From NCBI GenBank assembly GCA_002722295.1, contig PBLF01000034.1, positions 1 through 58,612 on the forward strand: DNA of 58,612 bases, written 5' to 3'. Made by a program: the position numbers and the translations under genes. This DNA is from Stappia sp. Lineage in GTDB: Bacteria > Pseudomonadota > Alphaproteobacteria > Rhizobiales > Stappiaceae. The notes under the pieces were generated by a model. That model was given only the letters and a program-made list of their open reading frames with translations. It had not been told where the DNA came from and searched no databases. This document shows positions 16,688 through 25,459 of the stretch, in pieces (position 1 is the first letter of the stretch; every line of letters begins with the position of its first letter).

Positions 16688-17392
16688 ATGCGTTTTCCCG
16701 CCCCGCTCGTGTCCGCGCGTCTGGTGAAGCGCTACAAGCGGTTTCTCGCCGATGTCGTCCTCGACGGCAGCGGCGAGGAGGTGACCGCCCATTGCGCCAA
16801 TCCCGGCGCCATGACCGGCCTCAAGGAGCCCGGCGCCCGCGTGTGGCTGTCGCGCTCCGACAATCCGAAGCGCAAGCTCGCCTTCTCCTGGGAACTGGTG
16901 GAAGCCGACGGGGTGCTTGTGGGGATCAACACCGCGCATCCCAACACGCTTGTCGAGGAGGCGCTGCGCGCCGGCGCGATCCCGGAGCTTGCGGACTTCA
17001 CGTCGCTGCGGCGCGAGGTGAAATACGGCCGCAACTCGCGCATCGACATCCTGCTGGAGGAGGCCGACGGACGCTCCGTCTACGTGGAGGTGAAGAACGT
17101 CCACCTGATGCGCCGGCCGGGCCTTGCGGAGTTTCCCGATTCGGTGACGGCGCGCGGCGCCAAGCATCTGGACGAGATGGCGACGATGGTGGGCGAGGGC
17201 GCGAGGGCCGCCATGGTCTACCTGGTGCAGCGGCCCGACTGCGAGCGCCTGTCGCTTGCCGGCGACATCGACCCGGCCTATGTGCGTGCCTTCGAGGCGG
17301 CGCGGGCCGCCGGGGTCGAGGCCTATGCGGTAGGGTGCCGTATCACCGAGGACGAGATCGTCGCCGACCGGCCGGTGACGCTCGCGATCTGA
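16688..17392 (+). CDS. sfsA: SfsA, DNA/RNA nuclease family (sugar fermentation stimulation protein)
   Basis: 234 residues, the normal length. The SfsA pattern is present: [10 protein letters not shown] near residue 37, RYKRFLADV before it, the nuclease-like [14 protein letters not shown] and VEVKNVHL, and [13 protein letters not shown]. The family was named for effects on maltose metabolism and is now placed with restriction-endonuclease-like folds; its role here is not defined. AGGAG precedes the ATG, 32 bases after trkH, so the two are probably co-transcribed. Confidence 0.92.
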   Translation: MRFPAPLVSARLVKRYKRFLADVVLDGSGEEVTAHCANPGAMTGLKEPGARVWLSRSDNPKRKLAFSWELVEADGVLVGINTAHPNTLVEEALRAGAIPELADFTSLRREVKYGRNSRIDILLEEADGRSVYVEVKNVHLMRRPGLAEFPDSVTARGAKHLDEMATMVGEGARAAMVYLVQRPDCERLSLAGDIDPAYVRAFEAARAAGVEAYAVGCRITEDEIVADRPVTLAI

Positions 17393-17426
17393 TGTTCGCG
17401 CTCTGACGGTCGCACCCGCCCGAACG

Positions 17427-17456
17427 AAAAAGCCCGCGCTCCATGCGGGCGCGGGC
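17427..17456 (-). terminator. Rho-independent terminator of the L,D-transpeptidase gene
   Basis: GCCCGCGC (17432-17439) pairs with GCGCGGGC (17449-17456). On the minus strand the stem is followed by CTTTTTCG, a proper U tract. It lies between the convergent sfsA and L,D-transpeptidase genes and may also stop sfsA transcripts less efficiently. Confidence 0.75.
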
Positions 17457-17518
17457 CATTATAGCATTGGGTGGCGTGCGTTGGCGCCATGGTGAGTTGG
17501 CGCCTGTACCCGGAGCCG

Positions 17519-18244
17519 TCAGGCGGCCGGTGCCTCGGACGGTCCCTGGATCACGGTGATCGGCGTGTCGTTTGGCACCCGGTTCGCCAGATCGATGACG
17601 TCCTGGTTCAGCAGGCGCACGCAGCCCGAGGACACGGCGCGGCCGATGGACCAGGTCTCCAGCGTGCCGTGGATGCGGTACAGCGTGTCACGCCCGCCCT
17701 CGAAGATGTAGAGCGCGCGCGCGCCGAGAGGGTTCTCCAGACCCGGTTCCATGCCGTTGCGGTATTTTTCCAGCTCCGGCTGACGCTCGATCATCTCGGA
17801 CGGCGGCGTCCAGCGCGGCCAGGCGCGCTTGTAGGCGATGCGCGCGCGTCCGCCCCACGAGAAGCCCGCACGGCCGATGCCGACGCCGTAGCGCAGGGCC
17901 TCGCCGTTCTCCATCACGAGATAGAGAAAGCGGTTGGGGGTGTCGACGACCAGGGTGCCCGGGCGCTCGGTGGTGCGATAGGGCACGACCTGACGGAAGT
18001 ACACGGGATCCAGCTTGCTCAGATCCACCGCCGGTACCGGGTACTTCTCCTCGGGCATGGCCGCGTACATCTGAAGGTAGTAGGGATCGATCACGCGGCG
18101 CGGCGCCACGGCCCCCGCCTGCGCGATACGCGGGTTCCGGCCCGTCTGGCAACCGGCGAGGGTGAGCGCGGAAAGGCCGGCGAAACCGGCGAGCACGGCG
18201 CGCCGCGACGGCGCGGCAAGGGTTTCTGGCATTGTTCTCTTCAT
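17519..18244 (-). CDS. L,D-transpeptidase (YkuD family), Tat-type lipoprotein
   Basis: 241 residues. A signal with SRRAVLAGF and the lipobox LTLAGC (Cys near 32) predicts Tat export and lipid anchoring. The YkuD domain covers about 95-235 with the active-site pattern HGTLETWSIG and SSGCVRL (nucleophile Cys near 210). Such enzymes make 3-3 cross-links in peptidoglycan or attach lipoproteins to it. The homologues of this size in rhizobia are numerous; which role this one has cannot be told. A Met at codon 5 is an alternative start. Confidence 0.92.
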   Translation of the reverse strand: MKRTMPETLAAPSRRAVLAGFAGLSALTLAGCQTGRNPRIAQAGAVAPRRVIDPYYLQMYAAMPEEKYPVPAVDLSKLDPVYFRQVVPYRTTERPGTLVVDTPNRFLYLVMENGEALRYGVGIGRAGFSWGGRARIAYKRAWPRWTPPSEMIERQPELEKYRNGMEPGLENPLGARALYIFEGGRDTLYRIHGTLETWSIGRAVSSGCVRLLNQDVIDLANRVPNDTPITVIQGPSEAPAA

Positions 18245-18401
18245 GTCGTGTCACTTGGGTCGGTCACGCCGCCGGTCGAGAGGCGGGTGCGGCCGGGCAG
18301 GCGATGCCCCGCCGTCGGCGAGGTCCGTTTCCGCATGCGGGCCTTGATAGAACCCGCAAGACGCGGGTCAGGTTCCCTCGAAAAGTTCTAACGAGAGGTT
18401 T

Positions 18402-18746
18402 TCAGGCCCGAACGCGAGGGGGCGGACCGTCGAAACCGGGGTCGGCGAGCGCCAGAAGTCGCGGCGCTCCGCGCGGGCGCGGGTGGACGACCGGCTCCGG
18501 TGTGTCGAGACCGGCGGCAGCCGGATAAAGGTAGGGCGCGCACTTGGCCCAGATCTGCTGGCAGGGACGTGTCGCGGGCGCCCGGGTCGTCTGGCCATCC
18601 GCGCCCTTCTGCATGGCAAGCTGGCGCGCGGCCTCGGCCACACGGTTTGCCATCGTATGGGGAAACGCCCCGCCCGCGTGAAGCGCGAAGGCAAGGAGAA
18701 GGCACACGGTCAGACCGTGGCGACATCTGGCGAGAAGACCGCTCAT
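18402..18746 (-). CDS. Small secreted protein of unknown function
   Basis: 114 residues, not recognised. The N-terminus has a basic start and a hydrophobic stretch (LTVCLLLAFALHAGGAFPH) like a Sec signal peptide. The mature part is short, with CQQIWAKCAPYLYPAAAG and a Pro/Arg-rich tail. AAGGGGAC lies just before the ATG. It sits between the L,D-transpeptidase and xanthine PRTase genes on the same strand. Other frames overlap this stretch, so the coding status is only moderately sure. Confidence 0.5.
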   Translation of the reverse strand: MSGLLARCRHGLTVCLLLAFALHAGGAFPHTMANRVAEAARQLAMQKGADGQTTRAPATRPCQQIWAKCAPYLYPAAAGLDTPEPVVHPRPRGAPRLLALADPGFDGPPPRVRA

Positions 18747-18821
18747 GTCCCCTTGTGTATCGCAAATTGCGCCGAAATCGCGGCGGATTCCGCGTTTGCG
18801 GAAAATGGAGGGCGCGCCGGC

Positions 18822-19334
18822 TCAGCCCTGGGTGGAGTGGGCGATCGGCGGCTGGAACTGCCAGCCCATGTCCCAGGGGAAGTAGATCCAGGTGTCCTGG
18901 GAGACCTCGGTGACGAAAGTGTCGACCAGCGGGCGCCCCATGGGCTTGGCGTAAACGGTGGCGAAATGGGCGTCGGGCAGCATCTCGCGCACGACGCGTG
19001 CGGTCTTGCCGGTGTCGACCAGATCGTCGATCACGAGCACGCTTGCGCCCTTGCCGCCGTCGAGATCGATGACGGCCGGGTCGACCGGCTTGATCACCTG
19101 CAGGTCTCCCTGGCTCTCGTAATCGTGATAGGAGGCGATGCAGACCGTCTCGATCATGCGGATGCCGAGCTCGCGCGCCACGATGGCCGCCGGAACCAGA
19201 CCGCCACGGGTGATGCACACGATGGCTTCCCACTTGCCCTGTCCGGACAGGCGCCAGGCGAGCGCGCGCGAATCGCGGTGGAACTGGTCCCAGGAAACGG
19301 GAAAGGCTTTCGGCTGAGTCGGGTTTTCCATCAC
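18822..19334 (-). CDS. gpt: Xanthine(-guanine) phosphoribosyltransferase
   Basis: 170 residues. The PRPP-binding signature [14 protein letters not shown] is at about 105, the flexible-loop region [12 protein letters not shown] before it, and the C-terminal [15 protein letters not shown] is typical of the E. coli Gpt-like proteins of alphaproteobacteria. It salvages xanthine and guanine to XMP and GMP in the cytoplasm. Two adjacent ATG codons (19334, 19331) are possible starts. It is followed 39 bases later... on the same strand upstream lies the CinA-like gene, which ends at 19374. Confidence 0.92.
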   Translation of the reverse strand: MMENPTQPKAFPVSWDQFHRDSRALAWRLSGQGKWEAIVCITRGGLVPAAIVARELGIRMIETVCIASYHDYESQGDLQVIKPVDPAVIDLDGGKGASVLVIDDLVDTGKTARVVREMLPDAHFATVYAKPMGRPLVDTFVTEVSQDTWIYFPWDMGWQFQPPIAHSTQG

Positions 19335-19373
19335 TGTCTCGTCGTCGGTGCCGGGGCGGCGGGTTGGATTGGA

Positions 19374-20129
19374 TCAGGCGGAACGGGCGGCGACGGCTGC
19401 GGCAACCGCCGCGCTCACGGCCTCGGCCGCCGTGTCGAGCAGATCCTCGTCGCGCGAGCGCACGACGATCTGGGTCGAGAAGCGGCCGTCGATCGAGCGT
19501 GGGTAGGACCCGATCATGGTGCCGGGGTAGGCCTCCTGGATCTCGCGCAAGGGGCCGGCGATACGGCTTTCCGGCAGATCGGCGTCGATGGCGCGCGACA
19601 GGATCCTGGTGCCGGTCTCCAGCGTGGGGCCGATGGCGTCGAGCATGGACTGCATGACCGAGGGCACGCCGGCCATCACATGCACGTTGCCGATGCGAAA
19701 GCCCGGCGCCCTGGAGACGGCATTCTCGATCAGGTCGGCACCCTGGGGAATGCGGGCCATGCGAAGCCGGGCCTCGGTGACCTGTCCCTGCGGGTAGAAG
19801 TCGGTGAGGATCTTCACCGCGCGCGGATCATGGTCGATCGGCACGCCGAAGGCGGCGGCGATGGAATCGGCGGTGATGTCGTCGTGGGTCGGCCCGATGC
19901 CGCAGGAGGTGAAGACATAGGTATAGCGGGCGCGCAGCGCGTTCACCGCCTCCACGATCCTGTCCTCTTCGTCGGGCACGATGCGCACCTCGGACAGGTC
20001 GATGCCCAGTGCGGTCAGGAAATCGGCCAGATAGCCGATGTTCTTGTCCTTGGTCCGCCCGGACAGGATCTCGTCGCCGATGACGAGAAACGCCGCGGTG
20101 ACGATCTTGTCCTTGCTTTCGCCGCTCAT
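19374..20129 (-). CDS. CinA N-terminal-like / molybdopterin-binding domain protein
   Basis: 251 residues. FLVIGDEILSGRTKDKN and TSCGIGPTHDDIT define the MoCF-biosynthesis fold used in the N-terminal half of CinA (competence/damage-inducible protein A). The C-terminal nicotinamide-nucleotide amidase domain of full CinA is absent, as is common in this family. The fold binds nucleotides or pterins; the substrate here is unknown. The ATG at 20129 is chosen because the extended frame would run into the monooxygenase gene. It lies in a run of minus-strand genes and may be co-transcribed with them. Confidence 0.85.
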   Translation of the reverse strand: MSGESKDKIVTAAFLVIGDEILSGRTKDKNIGYLADFLTALGIDLSEVRIVPDEEDRIVEAVNALRARYTYVFTSCGIGPTHDDITADSIAAAFGVPIDHDPRAVKILTDFYPQGQVTEARLRMARIPQGADLIENAVSRAPGFRIGNVHVMAGVPSVMQSMLDAIGPTLETGTRILSRAIDADLPESRIAGPLREIQEAYPGTMIGSYPRSIDGRFSTQIVVRSRDEDLLDTAAEAVSAAVAAAVAARSA

Positions 20130-20169
20130 GATGTCGGTCCCGGATTCGTGCTGATCGGCGGCCACGCGT

Positions 20170-21372
20170 TCATGCGTCCCGCGGAGGCTGCCATCCATAC
20201 AGCCAATCGAGGCGGGCGAGAAGCCGTTCGGGCGACAGCGTGCGCATGACCATGTCGCGCGCGAAGGCCATCGGCCCGCTCATGTGATAGATGCGGTCGT
20301 TTTCGCGGGCAAGGCGCAGCACGCGTTCGGCGCGGCCGTGCCGTGCCGCCTCATAGGCGGCAAAGGCCTCGGGCACGTCCCCGGCCGTTTCCATCGCGCG
20401 GGCCAGGGCGTCGGCATCCTCGATCGACATGGCGGCACCCTGGGCGGCGAAGGGCAGCATGGCGTGGGCGGCATCGCCCAGCAGCGCGACGCGACCGTCA
20501 ACCCAGCGCATGCCCGGATCCATGCCGCACAGCGCCCACTTGAGCCAGCTTTCGGGGCGTTCCAGCAGCCCCCGGCAGCGCGGCGACCAGCGCGCGAAGC
20601 GCGCAAGAAGCGCGCCCCGGTCGGCGGGCCCCGACCAGGTTTCCTCGCGCCAGTCCTCCTTGACGACCACCACGATGTTGAACCGGGTTCCAGCACTCAC
20701 CGGATAATGGACCACATGGGCGTCGCGCCCCATCCAGAGGCCGGTGACGTCACGCCATTCCGGGGGAACGTCGTCGATGGGGATCACGGCGCGATAGGCG
20801 GTGCGTCCGCTGTAGACCGCCTGGCGGATGTTCATGACCTTGCGCCGCACCGTCGACCACACGCCGTCGGCGGCGACGAGGCCGCTGCCGGCGAGAATGT
20901 CGGACAGGCCGTTGCGCTCGGTGGTCAGGCGCACGCGCCCTTCGGTCTGCCGCGCATCGACGAGCCCGGTTCCGAAGGTCAGCGTGATGCCGGCCGAAAG
21001 CTTGGCGGCCTCGTGAAGGACGCCCTGCAGGTCGGCGCGGTGGATCACCAGATAGGGCGCGCCGTAGCGCTCGACGGCGGTGGCGCCAAGGGGGACTTCG
21101 GCGATCGTGCGCCCGCTTTCGCCGCCCTGGATGGACACCGCGCGCGGGGCTACGGCATGGCGCAGCAGGGCTTCTTCCAGCCCGAGCCGTCGCAGGACAT
21201 GAACCGCATTGGGGGAAAGCTGGAGGCCGGACCCCACCGGGGCGAGTTCCTCGGCCTGCTCGACGACCACGGAGGGAATCGAGCGTCGCGACAGGGCGAC
21301 GGCCGTGGTCAGCCCGCCGATGCCGGCGCCGGCGATCAGCAGCGGCTCACGGGCCGGCGAAAGGGTCGACAT
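20170..21372 (-). CDS. FAD-dependent monooxygenase (salicylate-hydroxylase/UbiH-like)
   Basis: 400 residues. The ADP-binding GAGIGGLTTAVALSRR is at 14-29, the middle fold has the DG region (VAADGVWSTVRR), and the ribityl-binding GD motif is GRVALLGDAAHAMLPFAAQG near 285. This is a class A flavoprotein aromatic or polyene hydroxylase using NAD(P)H. Homologues are often annotated salicylate 1-monooxygenase, but the substrate is not readable. It lies between the CinA-like and zinc-finger genes, 35-40 bases from each, on the same strand. Confidence 0.88.
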   Translation of the reverse strand: MSTLSPAREPLLIAGAGIGGLTTAVALSRRSIPSVVVEQAEELAPVGSGLQLSPNAVHVLRRLGLEEALLRHAVAPRAVSIQGGESGRTIAEVPLGATAVERYGAPYLVIHRADLQGVLHEAAKLSAGITLTFGTGLVDARQTEGRVRLTTERNGLSDILAGSGLVAADGVWSTVRRKVMNIRQAVYSGRTAYRAVIPIDDVPPEWRDVTGLWMGRDAHVVHYPVSAGTRFNIVVVVKEDWREETWSGPADRGALLARFARWSPRCRGLLERPESWLKWALCGMDPGMRWVDGRVALLGDAAHAMLPFAAQGAAMSIEDADALARAMETAGDVPEAFAAYEAARHGRAERVLRLARENDRIYHMSGPMAFARDMVMRTLSPERLLARLDWLYGWQPPRDA

Positions 21373-21407
21373 GTGCCTCTCCGGGCGCGGGGCGGGACGA
21401 GACGCCG

Positions 21408-21653
21408 TCAGGCGGCGGCGGGCGACCAGATGCAGTCGGACGGATTGCTTTCGCGCGCGCCGAGCGAGGAATTGTAGCGGTAGAGCGTCGAGCAGTAGGG
21501 GCAGACGATCTCGGTCTCGTCACCCATGTCGAGGAAGACATGCGGGTGATCGAAGGGCGGACGGGCGCCGACGCACTGGAACTCCTTCGCGCCGATCTCG
21601 ACCACGTCATGACCGCCGTCGTTCTGGAAATGGGGGATCACTGCATCCGCCAT
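21408..21653 (-). CDS. CHCC-type zinc-finger domain protein
   Basis: 81 residues. The zinc ligands are visible in order: Cys of KEFQCVG, His of FDHPHVFL, and the CPYC pair of EIVCPYCSTLYRY. This is the zf-CHCC domain of mitochondrial complex I subunit NDUFS6 and its bacterial relatives. In alphaproteobacteria the stand-alone protein is short and conserved. The ATG at 21653 is chosen with AAGGATG upstream; the longer frame to 21785 adds an unconserved leader. Confidence 0.87.
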   Translation of the reverse strand: MADAVIPHFQNDGGHDVVEIGAKEFQCVGARPPFDHPHVFLDMGDETEIVCPYCSTLYRYNSSLGARESNPSDCIWSPAAA

Positions 21654-21872
21654 CGCTATCATCCTTGCCTTGGGACGCCCGTGATCTGCGGGCACCTGTA
21701 CCTTTGCCCTCACGGGCCTTTTCACTTCGTTTCGGGGCGGACCATACGCAGGAAGGCAAGGCTTGAACAGGGCAAAACTGCGCATGTCCCCGCGACATGG
21801 AGCCCCGTGGGAGAGTGGTCGCGGGCCTTTTCAAGAGAACGCGGGACGCCTATCGTAGGACTCCGATATATG

Positions 21873-21888
21873 ACCTTTACGTAAAGGT
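21873..21888. promoter_or_regulatory. Perfect 16-bp palindrome in the leader of the hydrolase pair
   Basis: ACCTTTACGTAAAGGT is a perfect inverted repeat that ends 8 bases before the ATG at 21897 and includes the AAAGG ribosome site. Its ACCT...AGGT ends resemble dyads bound by MerR-type regulators. It may be a repressor operator covering the translation start. Confidence 0.5.
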
Positions 21889-21896
21889 AAAACAGT

Positions 21897-22664
21897 ATGC
21901 CCTTCTTCGATTCCGCCGGCCTGCGTCTCGCCTACCTCGACGAGGGGCGGGGAGAGCCGATCCTGCTCATTCACGGCTTCGCGTCCAACAAGGGCGTCAA
22001 CTGGGTCTACCCGGGCTGGGTGAAGCTTCTGACCGAGGCGGGGCGGCGTGTCATCGCCATCGACAACCGTGGGCATGGCGAAAGCCAGGGAAGCCACAAC
22101 CCGGACGACTATGGTGCACCGGTCATGGCGGAAGACGCGGCGCGGCTGCTTGCGCACCTGGGCATCGAGCGCTGCGATGTCATGGGCTATTCCATGGGCG
22201 CACGCATTTCCGCCTTTCTGGCGCTGAACCACCCCGAACGCGTGCGCAGCGTCATTTTCGGCGGGCTCGGATACGGGATGGTCACCGGCGTCGGAGACCC
22301 GGAGCCGATCGCCAGCGCGCTCGAGGCGGAGAAGCTCTCCGACGTGACGGACCGCACCGGAAGGGCCTTCCGCGCCTTCGCCGACCAGACCAAGTCCGAC
22401 CGGCTGGCCCTGGCGGCCTGCATGCGCTCCTCGCGGCAGAAGATCTCCGAGGCGGACGTTGGGCGCATCGCCCAGCCCGTGCTCGTGGCCGTGGGCACCA
22501 GGGACGACATCGCCGGCTCGCCGGAGCAGCTTGCCCGGCTGCTGCCGCGCGCCAGGGTGCTGGAGATTCCCGACCGCGATCACATGGTCGCCGTGGGAGA
22601 CAAGGTCTACAAGGCCGGCGTGCTCGAGTTCCTGGAAGGGGTGGCGCGCGAGGGCGTCGCATGA
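21897..22664 (+). CDS. Alpha/beta hydrolase
   Basis: 255 residues. The oxyanion-hole loop LLIHGFASNKG near 22, the nucleophile elbow GYSMG (Ser near 99), an acidic residue in VAVGTRDD near 200 and the C-terminal His of PDRDHM near 225 make a complete triad. It belongs to the broad esterase/3-oxoadipate enol-lactonase-like group; the substrate is unknown. AAAGG within the palindrome at 21873 serves as ribosome site. It overlaps the next hydrolase gene by 4 bases (ATGA). Confidence 0.88.
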   Translation: MPFFDSAGLRLAYLDEGRGEPILLIHGFASNKGVNWVYPGWVKLLTEAGRRVIAIDNRGHGESQGSHNPDDYGAPVMAEDAARLLAHLGIERCDVMGYSMGARISAFLALNHPERVRSVIFGGLGYGMVTGVGDPEPIASALEAEKLSDVTDRTGRAFRAFADQTKSDRLALAACMRSSRQKISEADVGRIAQPVLVAVGTRDDIAGSPEQLARLLPRARVLEIPDRDHMVAVGDKVYKAGVLEFLEGVAREGVA

Positions 22665-23530
22665 GCGGGCGGCGCGTCGAGATCGCCGGGGCCGACGGCA
22701 ACCGGCTTGTCGGCGACCTGCATGGCGCGTCGGGGCGACCCGCGCTGCTCCTGCACGGCGGTGGTCAGACCCGTCACGCCTGGAGCGCCACGGGCAAGAG
22801 ACTCGCGGAGCGGGGGCTCAGGGCCTGGAGCATCGACCAGCGCGGCCATGGCGACAGCGACTGGATTCCCGGCGGGGCCTATGCCTTTGCCGACTTCGGT
22901 CGCGACGTGATTGCCGTGAGCGACGCGATCGCCGCCGAGGCGGGGAGGCGCCCCATCGCCATTGGCGCCTCGCTCGGCGGGCTGGCCTCCATGCTGGCAG
23001 AGGGGCGGTTGCGGCCCGGCACGCTGTCCGGGCTGGTGCTGGTCGATGTCACGCCGAGGCTCGACCGGGGCGGGGTGGAGCGCATCATCTCCTTCATGTC
23101 GGACCGGATGCACGAGGGCTTCGCCACCGTGGAAGAGGCTGCCGATGCCATCGCCGGCTACCTGCCGCATCGCAAGAGGCCGGACAATCTGGACGGGCTG
23201 TCGAAGAACCTGCGCCTGCACGAGGACGGGCGATATCGCTGGCACTGGGACCCGGCCTTCATCAGCGCCCGGGCCCATGACGACCGCACACCGGCGGACA
23301 TCGAGGGCGAGTTGATCGCGGCGGCGGCGGCGCTCAAGCTTCCGGTTCTGCTGGTGCGCGGCGCGCGTTCGGAACTCGTCACCGACGCCCATGTCGAGGA
23401 GTTCCTGGAACTCGTTCCCCATGCGAGCCACGCGGACGTCAAGGGCGCGGGCCACATGGTGGCGGGGGACCGGAACGATGCCTTCGCCGATGAGGTGCTG
23501 GGGTTCCTGGAGCGTATGGAGGCGGCCTGA
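22661..23530 (+). CDS. Alpha/beta hydrolase
   Basis: 289 residues. HGGGQTRHAW near 33 is the oxyanion-hole region, GASLGG (Ser near 100) the nucleophile elbow, and GAGHMVAGD near 265 the catalytic His. It differs clearly from the hydrolase upstream, so this is not a recent duplication. It starts within the stop of the first gene, so the two are translationally coupled. Some relatives are annotated as peroxidases or haloalkane-type hydrolases; no specific call is made. Confidence 0.87.
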   Translation: MSGRRVEIAGADGNRLVGDLHGASGRPALLLHGGGQTRHAWSATGKRLAERGLRAWSIDQRGHGDSDWIPGGAYAFADFGRDVIAVSDAIAAEAGRRPIAIGASLGGLASMLAEGRLRPGTLSGLVLVDVTPRLDRGGVERIISFMSDRMHEGFATVEEAADAIAGYLPHRKRPDNLDGLSKNLRLHEDGRYRWHWDPAFISARAHDDRTPADIEGELIAAAAALKLPVLLVRGARSELVTDAHVEEFLELVPHASHADVKGAGHMVAGDRNDAFADEVLGFLERMEAA

Positions 23531-24064
23531 CCGCTTTTCGCTCCGTTTCTCGTTGAAGTGTGATGAGATAAGTCAATTCAATGGTTTACATGGTAAACCG
23601 AAACTTAACGCGGAGCATGAGCTCGTGTTAAATTACCGCATCAGGGAATGGTGGCAGATGCTTGTGATTATTTTTATTTTTCTGCTTTAACTTGGGCCGG
23701 GTCGCGCGTCGTGCCTGAGATGGTGATTCAGGTACTTGAGGCGTTGAATTCGCATCTTCAGATGCAGAATCAAGCGGACTTGACGGGCGCAGGGAATCAG
23801 CTCCCGCCCTTGCCGTCAAGCAGCCCCTTGCAGATGCGGGGCCGGGGGTTCCATTCATCCCGAGACTGGCCGGAATCGGTTAACAAACCGACTCCGGCGC
23901 GGCGATGCGCGGGCGGTGCGAGCCCGGAGCGGGCATGACGTTGCGGCCCCGGTCGCGATCTATGGTCTTCCAGCCCCCGTTCGCTATATGATCAGCAACG
24001 AGACCGCAGCTTGAACGCACGCTCCGCGCTCCTCTCTGGAGCCCCGAGCGGCAAGGAGGCAGGA
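23531..24064. other. 534-base intergenic region, partly AT-rich
   Basis: No convincing gene. The first 260 bases are much richer in A+T than the surroundings. They include GGTTTAC-ATG-GTAAACC (23583-23599), a 7+3+7 inverted repeat. A hairpin at 23870-23897 lies nearer cysE. Short frames here lack a ribosome site or a recognisable product. Confidence 0.6.
23870..23897. repeat. Imperfect hairpin upstream of cysE
   Basis: CCGGA-A-TCGGTT pairs with AACCGA-C-TCCGG across an AACA loop, giving 11 paired bases and one mismatch. There is no T-run, so it is not a standard terminator. It may be a regulatory dyad or the end of an upstream transcript. Confidence 0.4.
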
Positions 24065-24901
24065 ATGCCGCAATCCACGAATGCCACGGAGGCGGCGTCC
24101 CTGCCGCGCCACGACCCCGTCTGGGAGCGTCTTCGCGAAGAGGCCTCGGCGATGGTCAGGGGTGAGCCGGCGCTCGCCTCCTTCGTCTATGAAACCGTTC
24201 TCAACCACGACCGCCTGGAAGAGGCCGTCGTCCACCGTCTGGCCGACAGGCTGGGTCATGTGGTCGTCTCCGCCTCGCTCATCCGGCAGACCTATCTCGA
24301 GGCGCTCGCCGAGAGCCGGGAACTGGCCGAGACTTTCCGCGTCGACATCGTCGCCGTTCACGACCGCGACCCGGCCTGCACGCGCTTCCTGGAGCCGCTG
24401 CTCTACTTCAAGGGCTTCCATGCGCTGCAGACGCATAGGCTGGCCAACTGGCTCTGGAAGCGCGGGCGCAAGGACTTCGCGCTCTATCTGCAGAGCCGCT
24501 GCTCGGAGGTGTTCCAGGTGGACATCCATCCGGCGGTGCCGGTTGGGCAGGGCGTCTTCGTCGATCACGCAACGGGCATCGTCGTCGGTGCGACGGCGCA
24601 GATCGGCGACAATGTTTCCATCCTGCAGAACGTGACGCTGGGCGGCACGGGCAAGGAGGAGGGCGACCGCCATCCCAAGATCCGCAACGGGGTGCTGATC
24701 GGAGCCGGTGCCAAGGTGCTCGGCAACATCGAGATCGGGCGTTGCTCCAAGGTGGCCTCCGGCTCGGTGGTGCTGCAGGACGTGCCGGAGAACTCCACCG
24801 TGGCCGGCGTGCCGGCCAGGGTTGTCGGCCAGGCGGGCTGCGCGGAGCCGTCGCGCAGCATGAACCAGCTTCTGGCGGACACCGGCGGCGCCGGCGGCTG
24901 A
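24065..24901 (+). CDS. cysE: Serine O-acetyltransferase
   Basis: 278 residues. The N-terminal helical domain is followed by a left-handed beta helix (VDIHPAVPVGQGVFVDHA, IGDNVSILQNVTLGGTG, then RHPKIRNGVLIGAGAKVLG), with the active-site Asp/His of FVDHATG. It makes O-acetylserine from serine and acetyl-CoA for cysteine synthesis. The tail after VAGVPARVVG lacks the usual C-terminal Ile, so the common cysteine-synthase-binding end may be changed. AAGGAGG precedes the ATG at 24065; the upstream in-frame ATG lacks such a site. Confidence 0.95.
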   Translation: MPQSTNATEAASLPRHDPVWERLREEASAMVRGEPALASFVYETVLNHDRLEEAVVHRLADRLGHVVVSASLIRQTYLEALAESRELAETFRVDIVAVHDRDPACTRFLEPLLYFKGFHALQTHRLANWLWKRGRKDFALYLQSRCSEVFQVDIHPAVPVGQGVFVDHATGIVVGATAQIGDNVSILQNVTLGGTGKEEGDRHPKIRNGVLIGAGAKVLGNIEIGRCSKVASGSVVLQDVPENSTVAGVPARVVGQAGCAEPSRSMNQLLADTGGAGG

Positions 24902-25143
24902 TCGCGCCGGGTTCCCCGTCCGCGCGAGGGCCGTTCTCCCCAGGGGTGGAGGCGCATGGGGAGAACGCCGGCTAGCGGGTTGGTTCGGCCCTGCGAATGT
25001 GTAGGGTCTCCCCAGCCGGCGTTGCCCTAGCCGAAGTGCTTCGGTCAGGCGTGATGCCCTTGTTTCGCCCGAAAGGGACCGGAAAGACGCAACCGATGAA
25101 TGCCGCCCGCATGTCGCAGGCCGGCCGAGAAGAGGAGCCCACC

Positions 25144-25359
25144 GTGAAGGCAGACGAAATCCGCAAGCTCGAAGCCTACCTGCAGCACAAGTTCGAGCTT
25201 CCGAAGCTGTCCGTCCGGGCGCGGCCGAAGAAGGACGATTCCGCCGAGGTCTACATCGGTGACGAGTTCATCGGCGTTCTGTATCGCGACGACGACGACG
25301 ACGATCTGAGCTGGAACTTCCAGATGGCCATCCTGGAGATCGACCTCGACGAGGTGTGA
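25144..25359 (+). CDS. DUF3126-like small protein
   Basis: 71 residues beginning VKADEIRKLEAYLQHKF, as in the conserved DUF3126 proteins of alphaproteobacteria. It is acidic and contains six consecutive aspartates encoded by a GAC/GAT run. The GTG at 25144 has GAGGAG upstream; the frame continues to 24997 but without conservation. The function is unknown. A strong terminator follows, so it ends its transcript. Confidence 0.85.
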   Translation: MKADEIRKLEAYLQHKFELPKLSVRARPKKDDSAEVYIGDEFIGVLYRDDDDDDLSWNFQMAILEIDLDEV

Positions 25360-25391
25360 GGTCTTCGGGACGCGAGAGCCGTGAGAAGAAA

Positions 25392-25422
25392 GGGCGCCGG
25401 ACGCGGGTTCGGCGCCCTTTTT
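25392..25422 (+). terminator. Rho-independent terminator
   Basis: GGGCGCCG (25392-25399) pairs with CGGCGCCC (25410-25417) around a 10-base loop, followed by TTTTT. It stops transcription after the DUF3126-like gene. Confidence 0.88.
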
Positions 25423-25459
25423 GCGTTTCCAGGAGGAAACCGCGAAGTCGCGGGGAGTC

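Noticed and set aside
23648..23938. Small frame in the AT-rich gap
   Set aside because: No ribosome site, no domain, and a mixed-composition sequence.
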